30,479 nucleotides of DNA, taken from an uncultured Prevotella sp. Lineage in GTDB: Bacteria > Bacteroidota > Bacteroidia > Bacteroidales > Bacteroidaceae. Numbering within the stretch: the stretch's first letter is position 1; every line of letters starts with the position of its first letter. The stretch spans positions 1 through 30,479 of the forward strand of contig USSF01000024.1 in assembly GCA_900557405.1 (NCBI GenBank), given 5' to 3'. This document shows, one piece after another, positions 1 to 7,864 of this stretch. The notes below the pieces were generated by a model. That model did not search any database. It saw nothing but the letters and a program-made list of their open reading frames with translations, and had not been told where the DNA came from. The position numbers and the translations under genes were made by a program.

Positions 1-246
1 TTGTTACCTATATAATATAGGCAAACGCCCAACTTCTTGATTTTCAATCAAAGTCCAATTTAGAGCGAGTTAAGCTTGCTAAACTATTGCTTCACTCGCG
101 TTATCCGTTGGCTGTTCTGGATAAGTACTCTACCTTATTATATTCAGAATGGTGTATTAAGCTTGGCTAAAACGGAAACTTGGATTGGATTTTCCACGCT
201 CAAGTCCCGATATGCGGCACTATTTGAATTTTTAAAATGACAATTC
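1..246. other. Gene-free leader region with a hairpin
   Basis: No convincing gene is present. An imperfect hairpin spans 65-99: arm GCGAGTTAAGC pairs with GCTTCACTCGC, ten base pairs with one mismatch and a 13-base loop. On the minus strand an open frame without a Met codon runs to a stop at 144-146. It could be the relic of a gene or repeat, but nothing supports translation. The rest is A/T-rich and featureless to me. Confidence 0.4.
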
Positions 247-277
247 TTTGTTTTATTCAAATAATAGAGTAACTTTG
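247..277 (+). promoter_or_regulatory. Bacteroidetes-type promoter for the LysM gene
   Basis: TTTG at 247-250 is followed after 19 bases by TAACTTTG at 270-277. This matches the Bacteroidetes sigma-ABfr pattern (-33 TTTG, -7 TAnnTTTG). The predicted transcription start is near 284, giving a leader of about 20 bases before the ATG at 304. Confidence 0.75.
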
Positions 278-303
278 TACGCAAATTTATATAAAGTCCA
301 ACT

Positions 304-1680
304 ATGATGCGTATTCTTAAGTATTCATTGCTTCTCGCAATCTTGTCTGTCTGTTTGGGGGTGGCAGCCCAAACACAGAACTATCGTGAGATGCACAAGG
401 TGAAGAAAGGCGAGACCGTTTTCGGTATCGCAAAGAAATATGAAATTACAATCGAAGAGCTCGTAAAGGCCAATCCGGATATGAACTCCGTGGGTTACGA
501 GCTGAAGAAAGGCGACTATATCTTCATTCCTTATCCGAAGGGAGTCAAACCAACAGATGTGAAGGGCGCTGCGGCTGTGAAGACTTCTGTATCTGCCGGA
601 ACTTCCGCATCCGCAAAGACTCCGGCTGATGCCATACGCGTCGGCGTGATGCTACCGCTGCATAATGTTGACGGCGATGGCAGAAGGATGCTGGAGTATT
701 ATCGTGGTTTGCTTATGGGATGCGAAAAGCTGAAGAAAGAGGGCATGAACATTGAGGTGAACGCTTGGAATGTGCCTATTGATGCTGACGTGAATACTGT
801 CCTGGCGCAGAACGGGGCGAACAGGTGCAACGTGATTTTCGGTCCGCTTTATTCAAAGCAAGTGCCTGCTTTGTCGGGATTCGCAAAGAAAAACGGAATC
901 AAGCTCGTAATACCTTTTTCTATAACGGGTAACGATGTGGCGTCAAACCCAAATATCTTCCAGGTATATCAGAGTCCGGAATTATTCTATAGCGAGGTTG
1001 TGCGTCAGTTCATCGGCCGGTTCACCACACAGCATGTGGTGGTGGTTGACTGCAATGACCGCCAGAGCGACAAGGGCGTGTTTACGTTCACTCTGCGTGA
1101 GGCGCTTTCAAAGAAAGGGCGTACGTATAGCATTACAAACGTGACGAACAGTGCGGAGAGTTTCATGAAGGCTTTCAGTATGACGCAGCCGAATATCGTT
1201 GTTCTCAATACGGCGCGTTCGCCGGAGCTCAACGCCGTTATCGCCAAGCTCGACCAGTTGAAGGCTGCTGTCCCGTCGTTGAAGATTTCGCTCTTCGGCT
1301 ATACGGAATGGCTCATGTATGCCAAATATGATATGGATAAGTTCTGCAAGTATGATACGTACGTGCCTACACATTTCTATTATAATCCGCTCTCGTCGGC
1401 GACGAAGGCTTTCACGGATGATTATCTGAAGAAGTTCGACCAGAGTTTGATGGACTATATGCCTCGTTTTGCCATCACAGGCTACGATCATGCTTTGTAT
1501 TTCATAAAGGGGATAAAAGCTAAGGGAAATAAATTTGTGGGAGATGAAGCAGACAAGGGGGCGCTACAGACTCCTATGCACTTCAAGCGCGTTGGGGGAA
1601 TGAATGGCGGCTTGCAGAATGTGAGCGTCAGCTTCGTGCACTACAACACCAACAGGTCTATCTCAATGATTAATTATTAA
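304..1680 (+). CDS. LysM domain / periplasmic-binding-like fusion protein
   Basis: 458 residues. A signal peptide covers about residues 1-22 (hydrophobic LLLAILSVCLGVAA, cleavage near AAQ). A LysM domain follows at about 30-76 (KKGETVFGIAKKY, LKKGDYIFIP). A Ala/Ser/Thr-rich linker at about 85-108 leads to a domain resembling type-1 periplasmic-binding proteins (IRVGVMLPLH..., NVIFGPLYSKQVPAL) up to the C-terminus. The likely place of action is the periplasm or cell wall, with LysM holding peptidoglycan and the second domain binding an unknown ligand. There is no ABC transporter beside it, so import is not implied. The second ATG (307) is an equally possible start. It is probably co-transcribed with the barrel gene 29 bases downstream. 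Architecture confident, function unknown. Confidence 0.8.
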   Translation: MMRILKYSLLLAILSVCLGVAAQTQNYREMHKVKKGETVFGIAKKYEITIEELVKANPDMNSVGYELKKGDYIFIPYPKGVKPTDVKGAAAVKTSVSAGTSASAKTPADAIRVGVMLPLHNVDGDGRRMLEYYRGLLMGCEKLKKEGMNIEVNAWNVPIDADVNTVLAQNGANRCNVIFGPLYSKQVPALSGFAKKNGIKLVIPFSITGNDVASNPNIFQVYQSPELFYSEVVRQFIGRFTTQHVVVVDCNDRQSDKGVFTFTLREALSKKGRTYSITNVTNSAESFMKAFSMTQPNIVVLNTARSPELNAVIAKLDQLKAAVPSLKISLFGYTEWLMYAKYDMDKFCKYDTYVPTHFYYNPLSSATKAFTDDYLKKFDQSLMDYMPRFAITGYDHALYFIKGIKAKGNKFVGDEADKGALQTPMHFKRVGGMNGGLQNVSVSFVHYNTNRSISMINY

Positions 1681-1709
1681 GGTAGGCAATGGTTATACAG
1701 GGATTTATT

Positions 1710-2447
1710 ATGAATAGGATAAAGTTCGTTTTCGTTCTGCTGCTCGTGATGGTTGCCAATGCAGCCCATGCACAGATTGGCAAGCATCGCAATGACCTGA
1801 GCATCGGAGTGAACGGCGGTTATATATTGAGCAACGTGGGGTTCACTCCGAAGGTAAACCAGAAGATGTATGGCGGAATGACCGCAGGCGTTTCTTTCAG
1901 ATACGTCTGCGAGAAGTATTTCAATACTATATGTTCCGTGCAGGCAGAGGTGAACTATGCCAAGGTGGGATGGAAAGAAGATATCCTCAATCTGAGTGAT
2001 AAGCCCGTTATAAACCAGCAGACTGGTGTCGCAGAGAAGTATAGCAGAACGCTGAACTATATCCAGGTGCCTGTGTTTGCTCATCTGGCATGGGGACGTG
2101 AGCAAAAAGGCATGCAGTTTTTCTTTCAGGCAGGACCTCAGGTGGGCTTTTATCTGAGCGAGTCGACAGAGGCGAATTATGATTTGAACAATGCCAATCT
2201 TTCCGACAGGTCCAACCAGACTGTTGCGCAGGAGACGATGGCGGTGGAGAACAAGTTCGACTATGGTATCGCAGCCGGACTCGGACTTGAATATTCCCAT
2301 CCGAAGGCGGGGCATTTCCAGATAGAGGGTCGATACTATTACGGACTCGGCAATATCTATGGAGATACAAAGAAAGACTATTTCAGTAAATCGAATATAG
2401 GGAACATCGTTGTTAAGCTAACGTATCTCTTCGATTTGATGCACTGA
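1710..2447 (+). CDS. Outer-membrane beta-barrel protein, PorT-like family
   Basis: 245 residues from the ATG at 1710. An earlier ATG at 1689 would put seven residues before the signal peptide and is less likely. The signal peptide is MNRIKFVFVLLLVMVANAAHA. The remainder has alternating hydrophobic strands and aromatic endings typical of eight-stranded barrels (NDLSIGVNGGYILSNVGF, SVQAEVNYAKVGW, YIQVPVFAHLAW, FQAGPQVGFYL, YGIAAGLGLEYS, FQIEGRYYYGLGNIY, IGNIVVKLTYLFDL). It resembles proteins annotated as PorT family in Bacteroidetes; that label does not prove a type IX secretion role. It follows the LysM gene closely, suggesting a two-gene envelope unit. Confidence 0.8.
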   Translation: MNRIKFVFVLLLVMVANAAHAQIGKHRNDLSIGVNGGYILSNVGFTPKVNQKMYGGMTAGVSFRYVCEKYFNTICSVQAEVNYAKVGWKEDILNLSDKPVINQQTGVAEKYSRTLNYIQVPVFAHLAWGREQKGMQFFFQAGPQVGFYLSESTEANYDLNNANLSDRSNQTVAQETMAVENKFDYGIAAGLGLEYSHPKAGHFQIEGRYYYGLGNIYGDTKKDYFSKSNIGNIVVKLTYLFDLMH

Positions 2448-2585
2448 TAGTCAAAGACAGGGTTTTGTATGAAGACGCAGGACAGTTTTACTGTCGGTAA
2501 TGTCGATTTTGTCAGTCCTGTCAATCCAATGAATCTATTAACCCTAAACCAAATATTATTATTAACAATAAAAAACGAAAAACTT

Positions 2586-4112
2586 ATGTTTGAAAATCAA
2601 CCAAAAGGTCTGTGGGCGTTAGCCTTGGCAAACACTGGTGAGCGTTTCGGCTATTACACCATGCTTGCAGTGTTCTTACTCTATTTGCAGGCTAATTTCG
2701 GTTTTGAAACCGGATTGGCAAGTGTTATTTACTCAACATTCCTGATGATGGTTTATTTCCTTCCTATCATCGGAGGTATCGCTGCCGACAAGTTTGGCTT
2801 CGGGCGTATGGTTACCACAGGTATTTTCATTATGTTCATTGGTTATCTCGTCCTCTCGCTTCCTCTTGGCAAGGACACCGTTGCCATTGCCGCTATGGGG
2901 TTGTCACTCATCCTTATCGCCTTGGGAACCGGTCTGTTCAAGGGTAACCTTCAGGTTATGGTAGGTCGTCTTTATGACGAACCAAGGTTTGCCAACAACC
3001 GTGACTCAGGTTTCTCCCTCTTCTACATGGCAATCAATATTGGTGCGATGTTCGCTCCTACTGCTGCCATCAAGATCATGGAATGGGCAAAGTCAAGTCT
3101 GGACGTGTCTGCAGAAGATGCTTATCACTTTGCCTTTGCTGTGGCATGTGCTTCGCTCATTGTAAGTATTGCCATTTACTATATCTTCAGCTCTACTTAT
3201 AAGCATGTCCTTGCAAATGAGACGAAGAAGGATGCTGCTGATGCCGGCAAGGCTGATGTCAAGGAACTCTCTCCGGCAGAGACAAAGGAGCGTATCGTTT
3301 GTCTGTGTCTTGTTTTCGCTGTGGTTATCTTCTTCTGGATGGCATTCCATCAGAATGGTAACACCCTGACTCTGTTTGCACGCGACTATACGTACAAGAC
3401 TTCCGAAGGTCTGCAGTCAATGGCATTCGATGTTACCAACCTTGTTGCTTGTATCTTCGTGATATACGGTTGCTTCAGTCTGGCATCAAGCAAAACCGGT
3501 AAGGGTAAGGGTATTTCGCTTGCCGTTATTGTTGCGGCAATCGCATTCTTGTTCTACAAGTATAGCAATCTTGAAGGTGCCGTTAATGTAGAGGCTCCTA
3601 TCTTCCAGCAGTTCAACCCATGCTACGTTGTAGCTTTGACTCCTGTAAGCGTTGCTTTGTTCTCATGGCTCAACAAGATTGGCAAGGAGCCGACATCGCC
3701 GGAGAAGATAGGGCTCGGTATGCTTGTTGCCGCTCTTGGCTTCGTTTGGATGGCCGTGGGTTCTATGGGTCTTGAACTTCCTTTGGCGCAGGGCGATCCT
3801 GCAACTGAGGGTCCACGCGTAAGCGCTAACCTGCTTATCTCTACTTATCTCATCCTTACATTTGCCGAGCTGTTGCTTTCTCCTATCGGTATCTCGTTTG
3901 TATCGAAGGTTGCTCCTCCAAAGTATTCTGGATTGATGATGGGTCTCTGGTTCGGTGCTACAGCTATCGGTAACCAGTTGGTAATGGTTCCAGGTATAAT
4001 GTGGGGTCAGAATTTCAACCTTGTGACCATCTGGGGTGTTCTTGCTGGTATCTGTTTGGTTTCGGCTCTCTTCATCTTCTCTATTATCAAGAAGCTGAAC
4101 AAGGTAAGCTAA
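2586..4112 (+). CDS. POT/PTR2-family peptide transporter (MFS)
   Basis: 508 residues from the ATG at 2586. An in-frame ATG at 2469 would add 39 residues before the conserved MFENQPKGLWALALANTGERFGYY block and is not favoured; the A/T-rich stretch just before 2586 looks like an untranslated leader. About twelve to fourteen hydrophobic segments fit a proton-coupled oligopeptide transporter of the inner membrane, importing di- and tripeptides. Family marks include GERFGYY near the N-terminus and DKFGFGR in the first cytoplasmic loop. The first Glu of the usual ExxERFxYY proton-coupling motif is Asn16 here, while Glu19 and Arg20 are kept. The gene ends 35 bases before a strong terminator. Confidence 0.88.
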   Translation: MFENQPKGLWALALANTGERFGYYTMLAVFLLYLQANFGFETGLASVIYSTFLMMVYFLPIIGGIAADKFGFGRMVTTGIFIMFIGYLVLSLPLGKDTVAIAAMGLSLILIALGTGLFKGNLQVMVGRLYDEPRFANNRDSGFSLFYMAINIGAMFAPTAAIKIMEWAKSSLDVSAEDAYHFAFAVACASLIVSIAIYYIFSSTYKHVLANETKKDAADAGKADVKELSPAETKERIVCLCLVFAVVIFFWMAFHQNGNTLTLFARDYTYKTSEGLQSMAFDVTNLVACIFVIYGCFSLASSKTGKGKGISLAVIVAAIAFLFYKYSNLEGAVNVEAPIFQQFNPCYVVALTPVSVALFSWLNKIGKEPTSPEKIGLGMLVAALGFVWMAVGSMGLELPLAQGDPATEGPRVSANLLISTYLILTFAELLLSPIGISFVSKVAPPKYSGLMMGLWFGATAIGNQLVMVPGIMWGQNFNLVTIWGVLAGICLVSALFIFSIIKKLNKVS

Positions 4113-4147
4113 TGCTGGATTACTGATTAAGAATATCATATAAACAA

Positions 4148-4193
4148 ATATCCGCAATGTCTGTATGTATTGACATTGCGGATATTATTTTTT
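4148..4193. terminator. Intrinsic terminator after the peptide transporter
   Basis: A perfect 14-base-pair stem (4148-4161 with 4172-4185; inner arm CCGCAATGTC) has a ten-base loop and is followed on the plus strand by TATTTTTT. It may also help stop transcription arriving from the epimerase gene on the minus strand, where the flank is T-rich but less regular. Confidence 0.9.
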
Positions 4194-4314
4194 GCAGAAG
4201 TCATCAGGTGTCCAACGTATAAACTTGGATGCGTATCTGATTTATTTATGCATATATGGCTATTTAATTTATGTATGCCTGCTTGATATATTCATTCATG
4301 AATGTATACTTAAT

Positions 4315-5406
4315 CTATTTATGCTTTTCTAAAAGAATATGTACGATGCGTTCTGCAGTGCGCCCGTCCCAACGGTCGGGTAGGGAGGATTTCTTCCAAC
4401 TGTCGTTCACCATATCCTGTATGGTTGCTGCAAGACGGTCGGCATCTTCGCCTACAAGCACATTGGAGCCTTTCTTTACTGTCTCTATGTGTTCAGTATA
4501 GCTGTTGAGCGTGATGCATGGTACGTTGTTGAAAGTGGCTTCCTCGGCGACATTGCCGGAGTCGGTCACAATACCCATGGCGTGTGCCGTGAGATAGCCG
4601 AACTCGAGATAGGGCAGGGAACCGATGATGTGGAAGTTGGACATATCAGCGACGATTCCTTCCACCGCTTTTCTTGCGTTATTGCGCAATGGGGCAACAA
4701 TCTGTATTTCTCCAGCCTTGTCGGTCATTGCCGTAATCATCTTCTTGAGATTCTCTGCATCAGCAATCAGCGCCTTGCGGTTGAGTGTGAATACAATGTA
4801 TTTACCTTCGGTAAGCTTCAGTTCATCCATTATGGCAGGACGGTAGAAACGGTGATGGTTGAAGCGTAACGTGTCCATCAGTATATTGCCCACTTCATAT
4901 ACCTGCGACAGTTCTGCGCCTTCGCGGCTCACGATGCTGTTGCTGCTTATTCCGGCGGTGAAGAGATAATCGGACAGTCCGTCAATAACCAGACGATTGA
5001 TTTCCTTCGGCATCTTTATGTCGAAGGATCGTGTTCCGGCCACTAGGTGAGCCAGCGCAATGCCGTGCTTCTTCGTTACTATAGCGGCCGCCATGGTTGA
5101 TGCCAAGTCATCCACAACGATTACCACATCGGTCGGGTTCTTGGTGAGGTATGTGTCAAATTCCGACATAACCCTGCCCGTCAGTTCGTTGAGGTTTGTG
5201 CAGTCAACGCCAAGATATACGTCGGGCTTTCTTATCTCCATGTCGGAGAAGAGAGATGGTTCGAGCGTAGCGTCGTTTTCGATGCCGGCATAAACCAGCT
5301 GGCTTTTGATGTTTTCGCCATCGGCATTAGCCTTGTCTATGGCATGAATCAGAGGGGCGACCTTCATGAAGTTAGGTCTCGCCCCTACGATTATACAAAT
5401 ATTCAT
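4315..5406 (-). CDS. Divergent UDP-N-acetylglucosamine 2-epimerase-like protein (WecB family)
   Basis: 363 residues, close to the family length of about 375. The fold is recognised from GARPNFMK (residues 8-15), PKEINR (133-138), VGNILMD and TDSGNVAEEA (281-290). Family members interconvert UDP-GlcNAc and UDP-ManNAc in the cytoplasm for surface polysaccharides. By eye, two residues thought important in E. coli WecB are changed: the Glu of HVEAGLR is Val122 (HLVAGTR) and the His of the GHRREN block is Asn209 (FTLNRKA). The Asp of the GDT block (99/100) and Glu135 seem present. This could be an epimerase with altered chemistry or a non-catalytic sugar-nucleotide binder. It stands alone, 89 bases downstream of the SPFH gene. 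Fold certain, activity doubtful. Confidence 0.75.
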   Translation of the reverse strand: MNICIIVGARPNFMKVAPLIHAIDKANADGENIKSQLVYAGIENDATLEPSLFSDMEIRKPDVYLGVDCTNLNELTGRVMSEFDTYLTKNPTDVVIVVDDLASTMAAAIVTKKHGIALAHLVAGTRSFDIKMPKEINRLVIDGLSDYLFTAGISSNSIVSREGAELSQVYEVGNILMDTLRFNHHRFYRPAIMDELKLTEGKYIVFTLNRKALIADAENLKKMITAMTDKAGEIQIVAPLRNNARKAVEGIVADMSNFHIIGSLPYLEFGYLTAHAMGIVTDSGNVAEEATFNNVPCITLNSYTEHIETVKKGSNVLVGEDADRLAATIQDMVNDSWKKSSLPDRWDGRTAERIVHILLEKHK

Positions 5407-5495
5407 TTTACTTTGTTTTCCCTAATTTATTGATTATGCATTAATAATGATGAATGAAATCCAATACTATACCGGGGTTTTATAGAATAAAATCC

Positions 5496-6452
5496 TTATT
5501 CAGATTTGAAGAGATCCTTGATTCCTCCTATGCTGCCCATGAGGTTTGTGGCCTCGTATGGCAGATAAACAGTCTTGGTCTTGTCGCCAGTGGCAACCTC
5601 TTCAAGCATCTGGATGTATTTCTGTGCGAGCAGATAGTTGGCAGGATTGGTGCTCTTGCCCACGGCTTGTGTAATCTTCTCGATGGCTATAGCTTCAGCT
5701 TCAGCCTTGCGTATCTTTGCCTGTGCCTCACCTTCTGCATTGAGGATTGCCATCTGTTTGTCGGCCTCGGCCCTGTTTACTATTGCTGTCTTCTCACCCT
5801 CTGATTTCAAGATGGCGGCAGCTTTCTGTCCTTCGCTGGTAAGAATCGTGGCACGCTTGTTTCTTTCGGCCTGCATCTGTTTCTCCATCGCCTGAAGAAC
5901 GCTCTCCGGTGGTGTGATGTCCTGCAGCTCCACGCGGTTCACCTTGATGCCCCATTTATTTGTGGCGTCGTCGAGAACAGCGCGCAGCTTGGTGTTGATA
6001 GTGTCGCGTGATGTAAGCGTCTGGTCAAGCTCAAGCTCGCCGATGATGTTACGCAGAGTGGTCTGCGTGAGCTTTTCGATAGCGTTTGGCAGGTTGCTGA
6101 TTTCGTATACGGCCTTGAACGGGTCGACAATCTGGAAATAGAGCAGGGCGTTGATCTGTGTCTGCACATTATCCTTTGTAATAACATTCTGCTTGTCAAA
6201 GTCGTATACCTGTTCGCGCAGGTCAATAGAGGTGGAATACATGTATCTTCCTCTTGACATGGTGATTATGGGCTTTGCGCGATCGATAAACGGGATGATT
6301 ATGTTTATACCTGGTTTCAGGGTTGCATAATATTTACCGAGGCGCTCAATAATCTTTGTTTCAGACTGCGGTATGATAACCAGACTCTTCTTTACTAAAA
6401 TAAGGGCGCACAATACAATTGCTGCCAATACATATAATCCAATGCTCATCAT
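5496..6452 (-). CDS. SPFH/Band 7 (stomatin-like) membrane protein
   Basis: 318 residues. One N-terminal membrane helix (about 4-22, IGLYVLAAIVLCALILV) is followed by the SPFH domain (about 25-190: SETKIIERLGKYYATLKPGINIIIPF, YFQIVDPFKAVYEISN, NRVELQDITPPESVLQAMEKQM). A charged alpha-helical stretch (about 195-265, Ala/Glu/Lys repeats) probably oligomerises. Such proteins form large membrane rings or microdomains and often pair with NfeD partners. The nfeD-like gene lies just upstream on the same strand, 157 bases away. Start at the first of two adjacent ATGs; either is possible. Confidence 0.92.
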   Translation of the reverse strand: MMSIGLYVLAAIVLCALILVKKSLVIIPQSETKIIERLGKYYATLKPGINIIIPFIDRAKPIITMSRGRYMYSTSIDLREQVYDFDKQNVITKDNVQTQINALLYFQIVDPFKAVYEISNLPNAIEKLTQTTLRNIIGELELDQTLTSRDTINTKLRAVLDDATNKWGIKVNRVELQDITPPESVLQAMEKQMQAERNKRATILTSEGQKAAAILKSEGEKTAIVNRAEADKQMAILNAEGEAQAKIRKAEAEAIAIEKITQAVGKSTNPANYLLAQKYIQMLEEVATGDKTKTVYLPYEATNLMGSIGGIKDLFKSE

Positions 6453-6495
6453 ATTATTATTTAATTGGTTATTATTGGGGGGATTATAGGAATCG

Positions 6496-6558
6496 GGACG
6501 GTTCGGATTTATTGGACAATTTGGACTAATCGGACTTCTCGGATGAATCAGACAAATC
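6496..6558. repeat. Degenerate 9-base tandem repeat between nfeD-like and SPFH genes
   Basis: On the plus strand GGA (once AGA) recurs exactly every nine bases, starting at 6496, 6505, 6514, 6523, 6532, 6541 and 6550. Units such as GGACTAATC, GGACTTCTC and GGATGAATC share the pattern GGAYnnnTY. It is non-coding and lies in the transcribed gap between two genes of the minus-strand pair. Confidence 0.75.
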
Positions 6559-6609
6559 CTGATAGTTATCCTAATTTCTAATTCCTCTTTCCTGATTCCT
6601 GATTGTTTT

Positions 6610-7059
6610 TTAATTTCTCGCTACCGTTATGATAATGCTGTCTCTGCTGATTACTTTTACGTTGGTATCTTTTTCTATAGCCTCACCATCTTGTGAAAGG
6701 GCTTTCCAGTCGTCGCCGTCGATGGCAACTCTGCCGTAGCCGTTTCTCTCTATAGTTTCACTGACCCTGCCGATGCGGCCGATGATGGCATCGGCATTGC
6801 TCACTCGGCTGTCTTCGTTCCTGTGCAGATGCTTCAGCATGGCAGGGCGCACGAAGAATAGGCTCAATACCGACGTGACGGCAAATACCGCCAGTCCGGC
6901 ATAAAACGAAAGACCCAATGCCGATAAAATTGCGGAACAAGCCGCTCCGATGGCGAAGCATATAATGAAGAAGTCACCATTGGTGAGTTCAAGAATGAGG
7001 CAGACAATGGATACCAGCGCCCACATCTGCCAAAGATTTTCTGCAAAATAGTCTATCAT
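6610..7059 (-). CDS. NfeD-like membrane protein with OB-fold domain
   Basis: 149 residues. Hydrophobic segments occupy about residues 10-75 (LWQMWALVSIVCLILEL, FFIICFAIGAACSAILSAL, FYAGLAVFAVTSVLSLFFV). A soluble beta-rich C-terminal part follows (DAIIGRIGRVSETIERNGYGRVAIDGDDWKALS...VKVISRDSIIITV), the signature of the NfeD OB-fold. This is the short form without a ClpP-like protease domain. The family partners SPFH proteins in membrane assemblies, and the SPFH gene follows directly. A promoter-like element lies about 40 bases upstream. Confidence 0.9.
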   Translation of the reverse strand: MIDYFAENLWQMWALVSIVCLILELTNGDFFIICFAIGAACSAILSALGLSFYAGLAVFAVTSVLSLFFVRPAMLKHLHRNEDSRVSNADAIIGRIGRVSETIERNGYGRVAIDGDDWKALSQDGEAIEKDTNVKVISRDSIIITVARN

Positions 7060-7098
7060 ACGTCAATCGGGTTTAATGTTTCACTGTTATTTATGGTG

Positions 7099-7129
7099 CG
7101 AATTTAATAAAAATATGTCAGATTGCCAA
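7099..7129 (-). promoter_or_regulatory. Probable promoter for the nfeD-like/SPFH pair
   Basis: On the minus strand TTG (7129-7127) precedes TAAATTCG (7106-7099) by 20 bases. The -7 box has one mismatch to TAnnTTTG. It lies about 40 bases upstream of the start codon at 7059. Confidence 0.45.
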
Positions 7130-7288
7130 CGTGTCGGCAGATTATTTTGCTCTACCGATATGATATTCCGATTATTTCTTCAAAATATGAAGCTATAATT
7201 GCATTATGCTTAACCCTGTTTGCAATTCCCCCATATATCCTGTTGTTCTTCTGACCGAAGCAAACGTTAAACCCACAAGCGCTTTGCA

Positions 7289-7816
7289 TTAAATCTCAAT
7301 CTCTTCAATCCCACCATAATCCACGGTGTGCTCGAAGCATCCTTCTTCAGAGAACAATCCTCCGTATATGCCGGCACAAAGCAGTATCCCGCAATGGGCG
7401 AAGACGGCTACATGCTTGTAATCCTTTGTCTTCAGTTCGTCGAGAAAGTCGGCCACCCGTTTGTATATCATCGGAAAACTTTCGCCGTTGGTCGTTGCCA
7501 CATGCATGTAGTCGTCATACCATTTCTGCAGATTGTCATCCTTGATGTCGTCGTATCGTTTCATTTCCCAGTCGCCCATGTTCATCTCGAGCAGTCTCTT
7601 GTCCGTCGTGTAGTCGTAGTGTCCGCAGTATTCGGCAAGCAACCGTGCCCTTGTGAGCGGTGAACAGAACACCTTGTCGAAAACTTTCCCCTCAAGTCTG
7701 CTCTTTGTCATTTCCGCCTCTTCGGGGAATGAGGCAGCCACCGGCACGTCTGTCTGTCCGTAGCATACGCCTTTCGGCACGTCTACGCTTGTATGTCTTA
7801 TGAGAGTAACCTTCAT
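7289..7816 (-). CDS. cobC: Alpha-ribazole phosphatase (histidine phosphatase family)
   Basis: 175 residues. The phosphatase signature LIRHTSVDVPKGVCYGQTDVP opens the protein; His8 of the RH motif is the expected phospho-acceptor, with Thr after it instead of the common Gly, as often seen in CobC. FCSPLTRARLLAEY, MGDWE and the second histidine block VAVFAHCG follow in family order. It removes phosphate from alpha-ribazole phosphate (or from the phosphorylated cobalamin product) in nucleotide-loop assembly. It is the last gene of the cob cluster, 48 bases after cobS, and that position supports this role over a generic phosphoglycerate mutase. Confidence 0.9.
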   Translation of the reverse strand: MKVTLIRHTSVDVPKGVCYGQTDVPVAASFPEEAEMTKSRLEGKVFDKVFCSPLTRARLLAEYCGHYDYTTDKRLLEMNMGDWEMKRYDDIKDDNLQKWYDDYMHVATTNGESFPMIYKRVADFLDELKTKDYKHVAVFAHCGILLCAGIYGGLFSEEGCFEHTVDYGGIEEIEI

Positions 7817-7864
7817 ATAATGTCCGATACCTTTTATATTATATGTGAGTAAATCTGAATTTGG

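Noticed and set aside
144..300. Open minus-strand frame ending at 144-146 near the window start.
   Set aside because: It has no Met start, overlaps the promoter of the plus-strand gene, and shows no recognisable domain.
4228..4323. Possible third periodic array (ATTTATG-like words at about 23-base spacing, including the palindrome CATTCATGAATG).
   Set aside because: The stretch is very A/T-rich, the spacing drifts between 23 and 27 bases, and cores do not resemble those of the other arrays.
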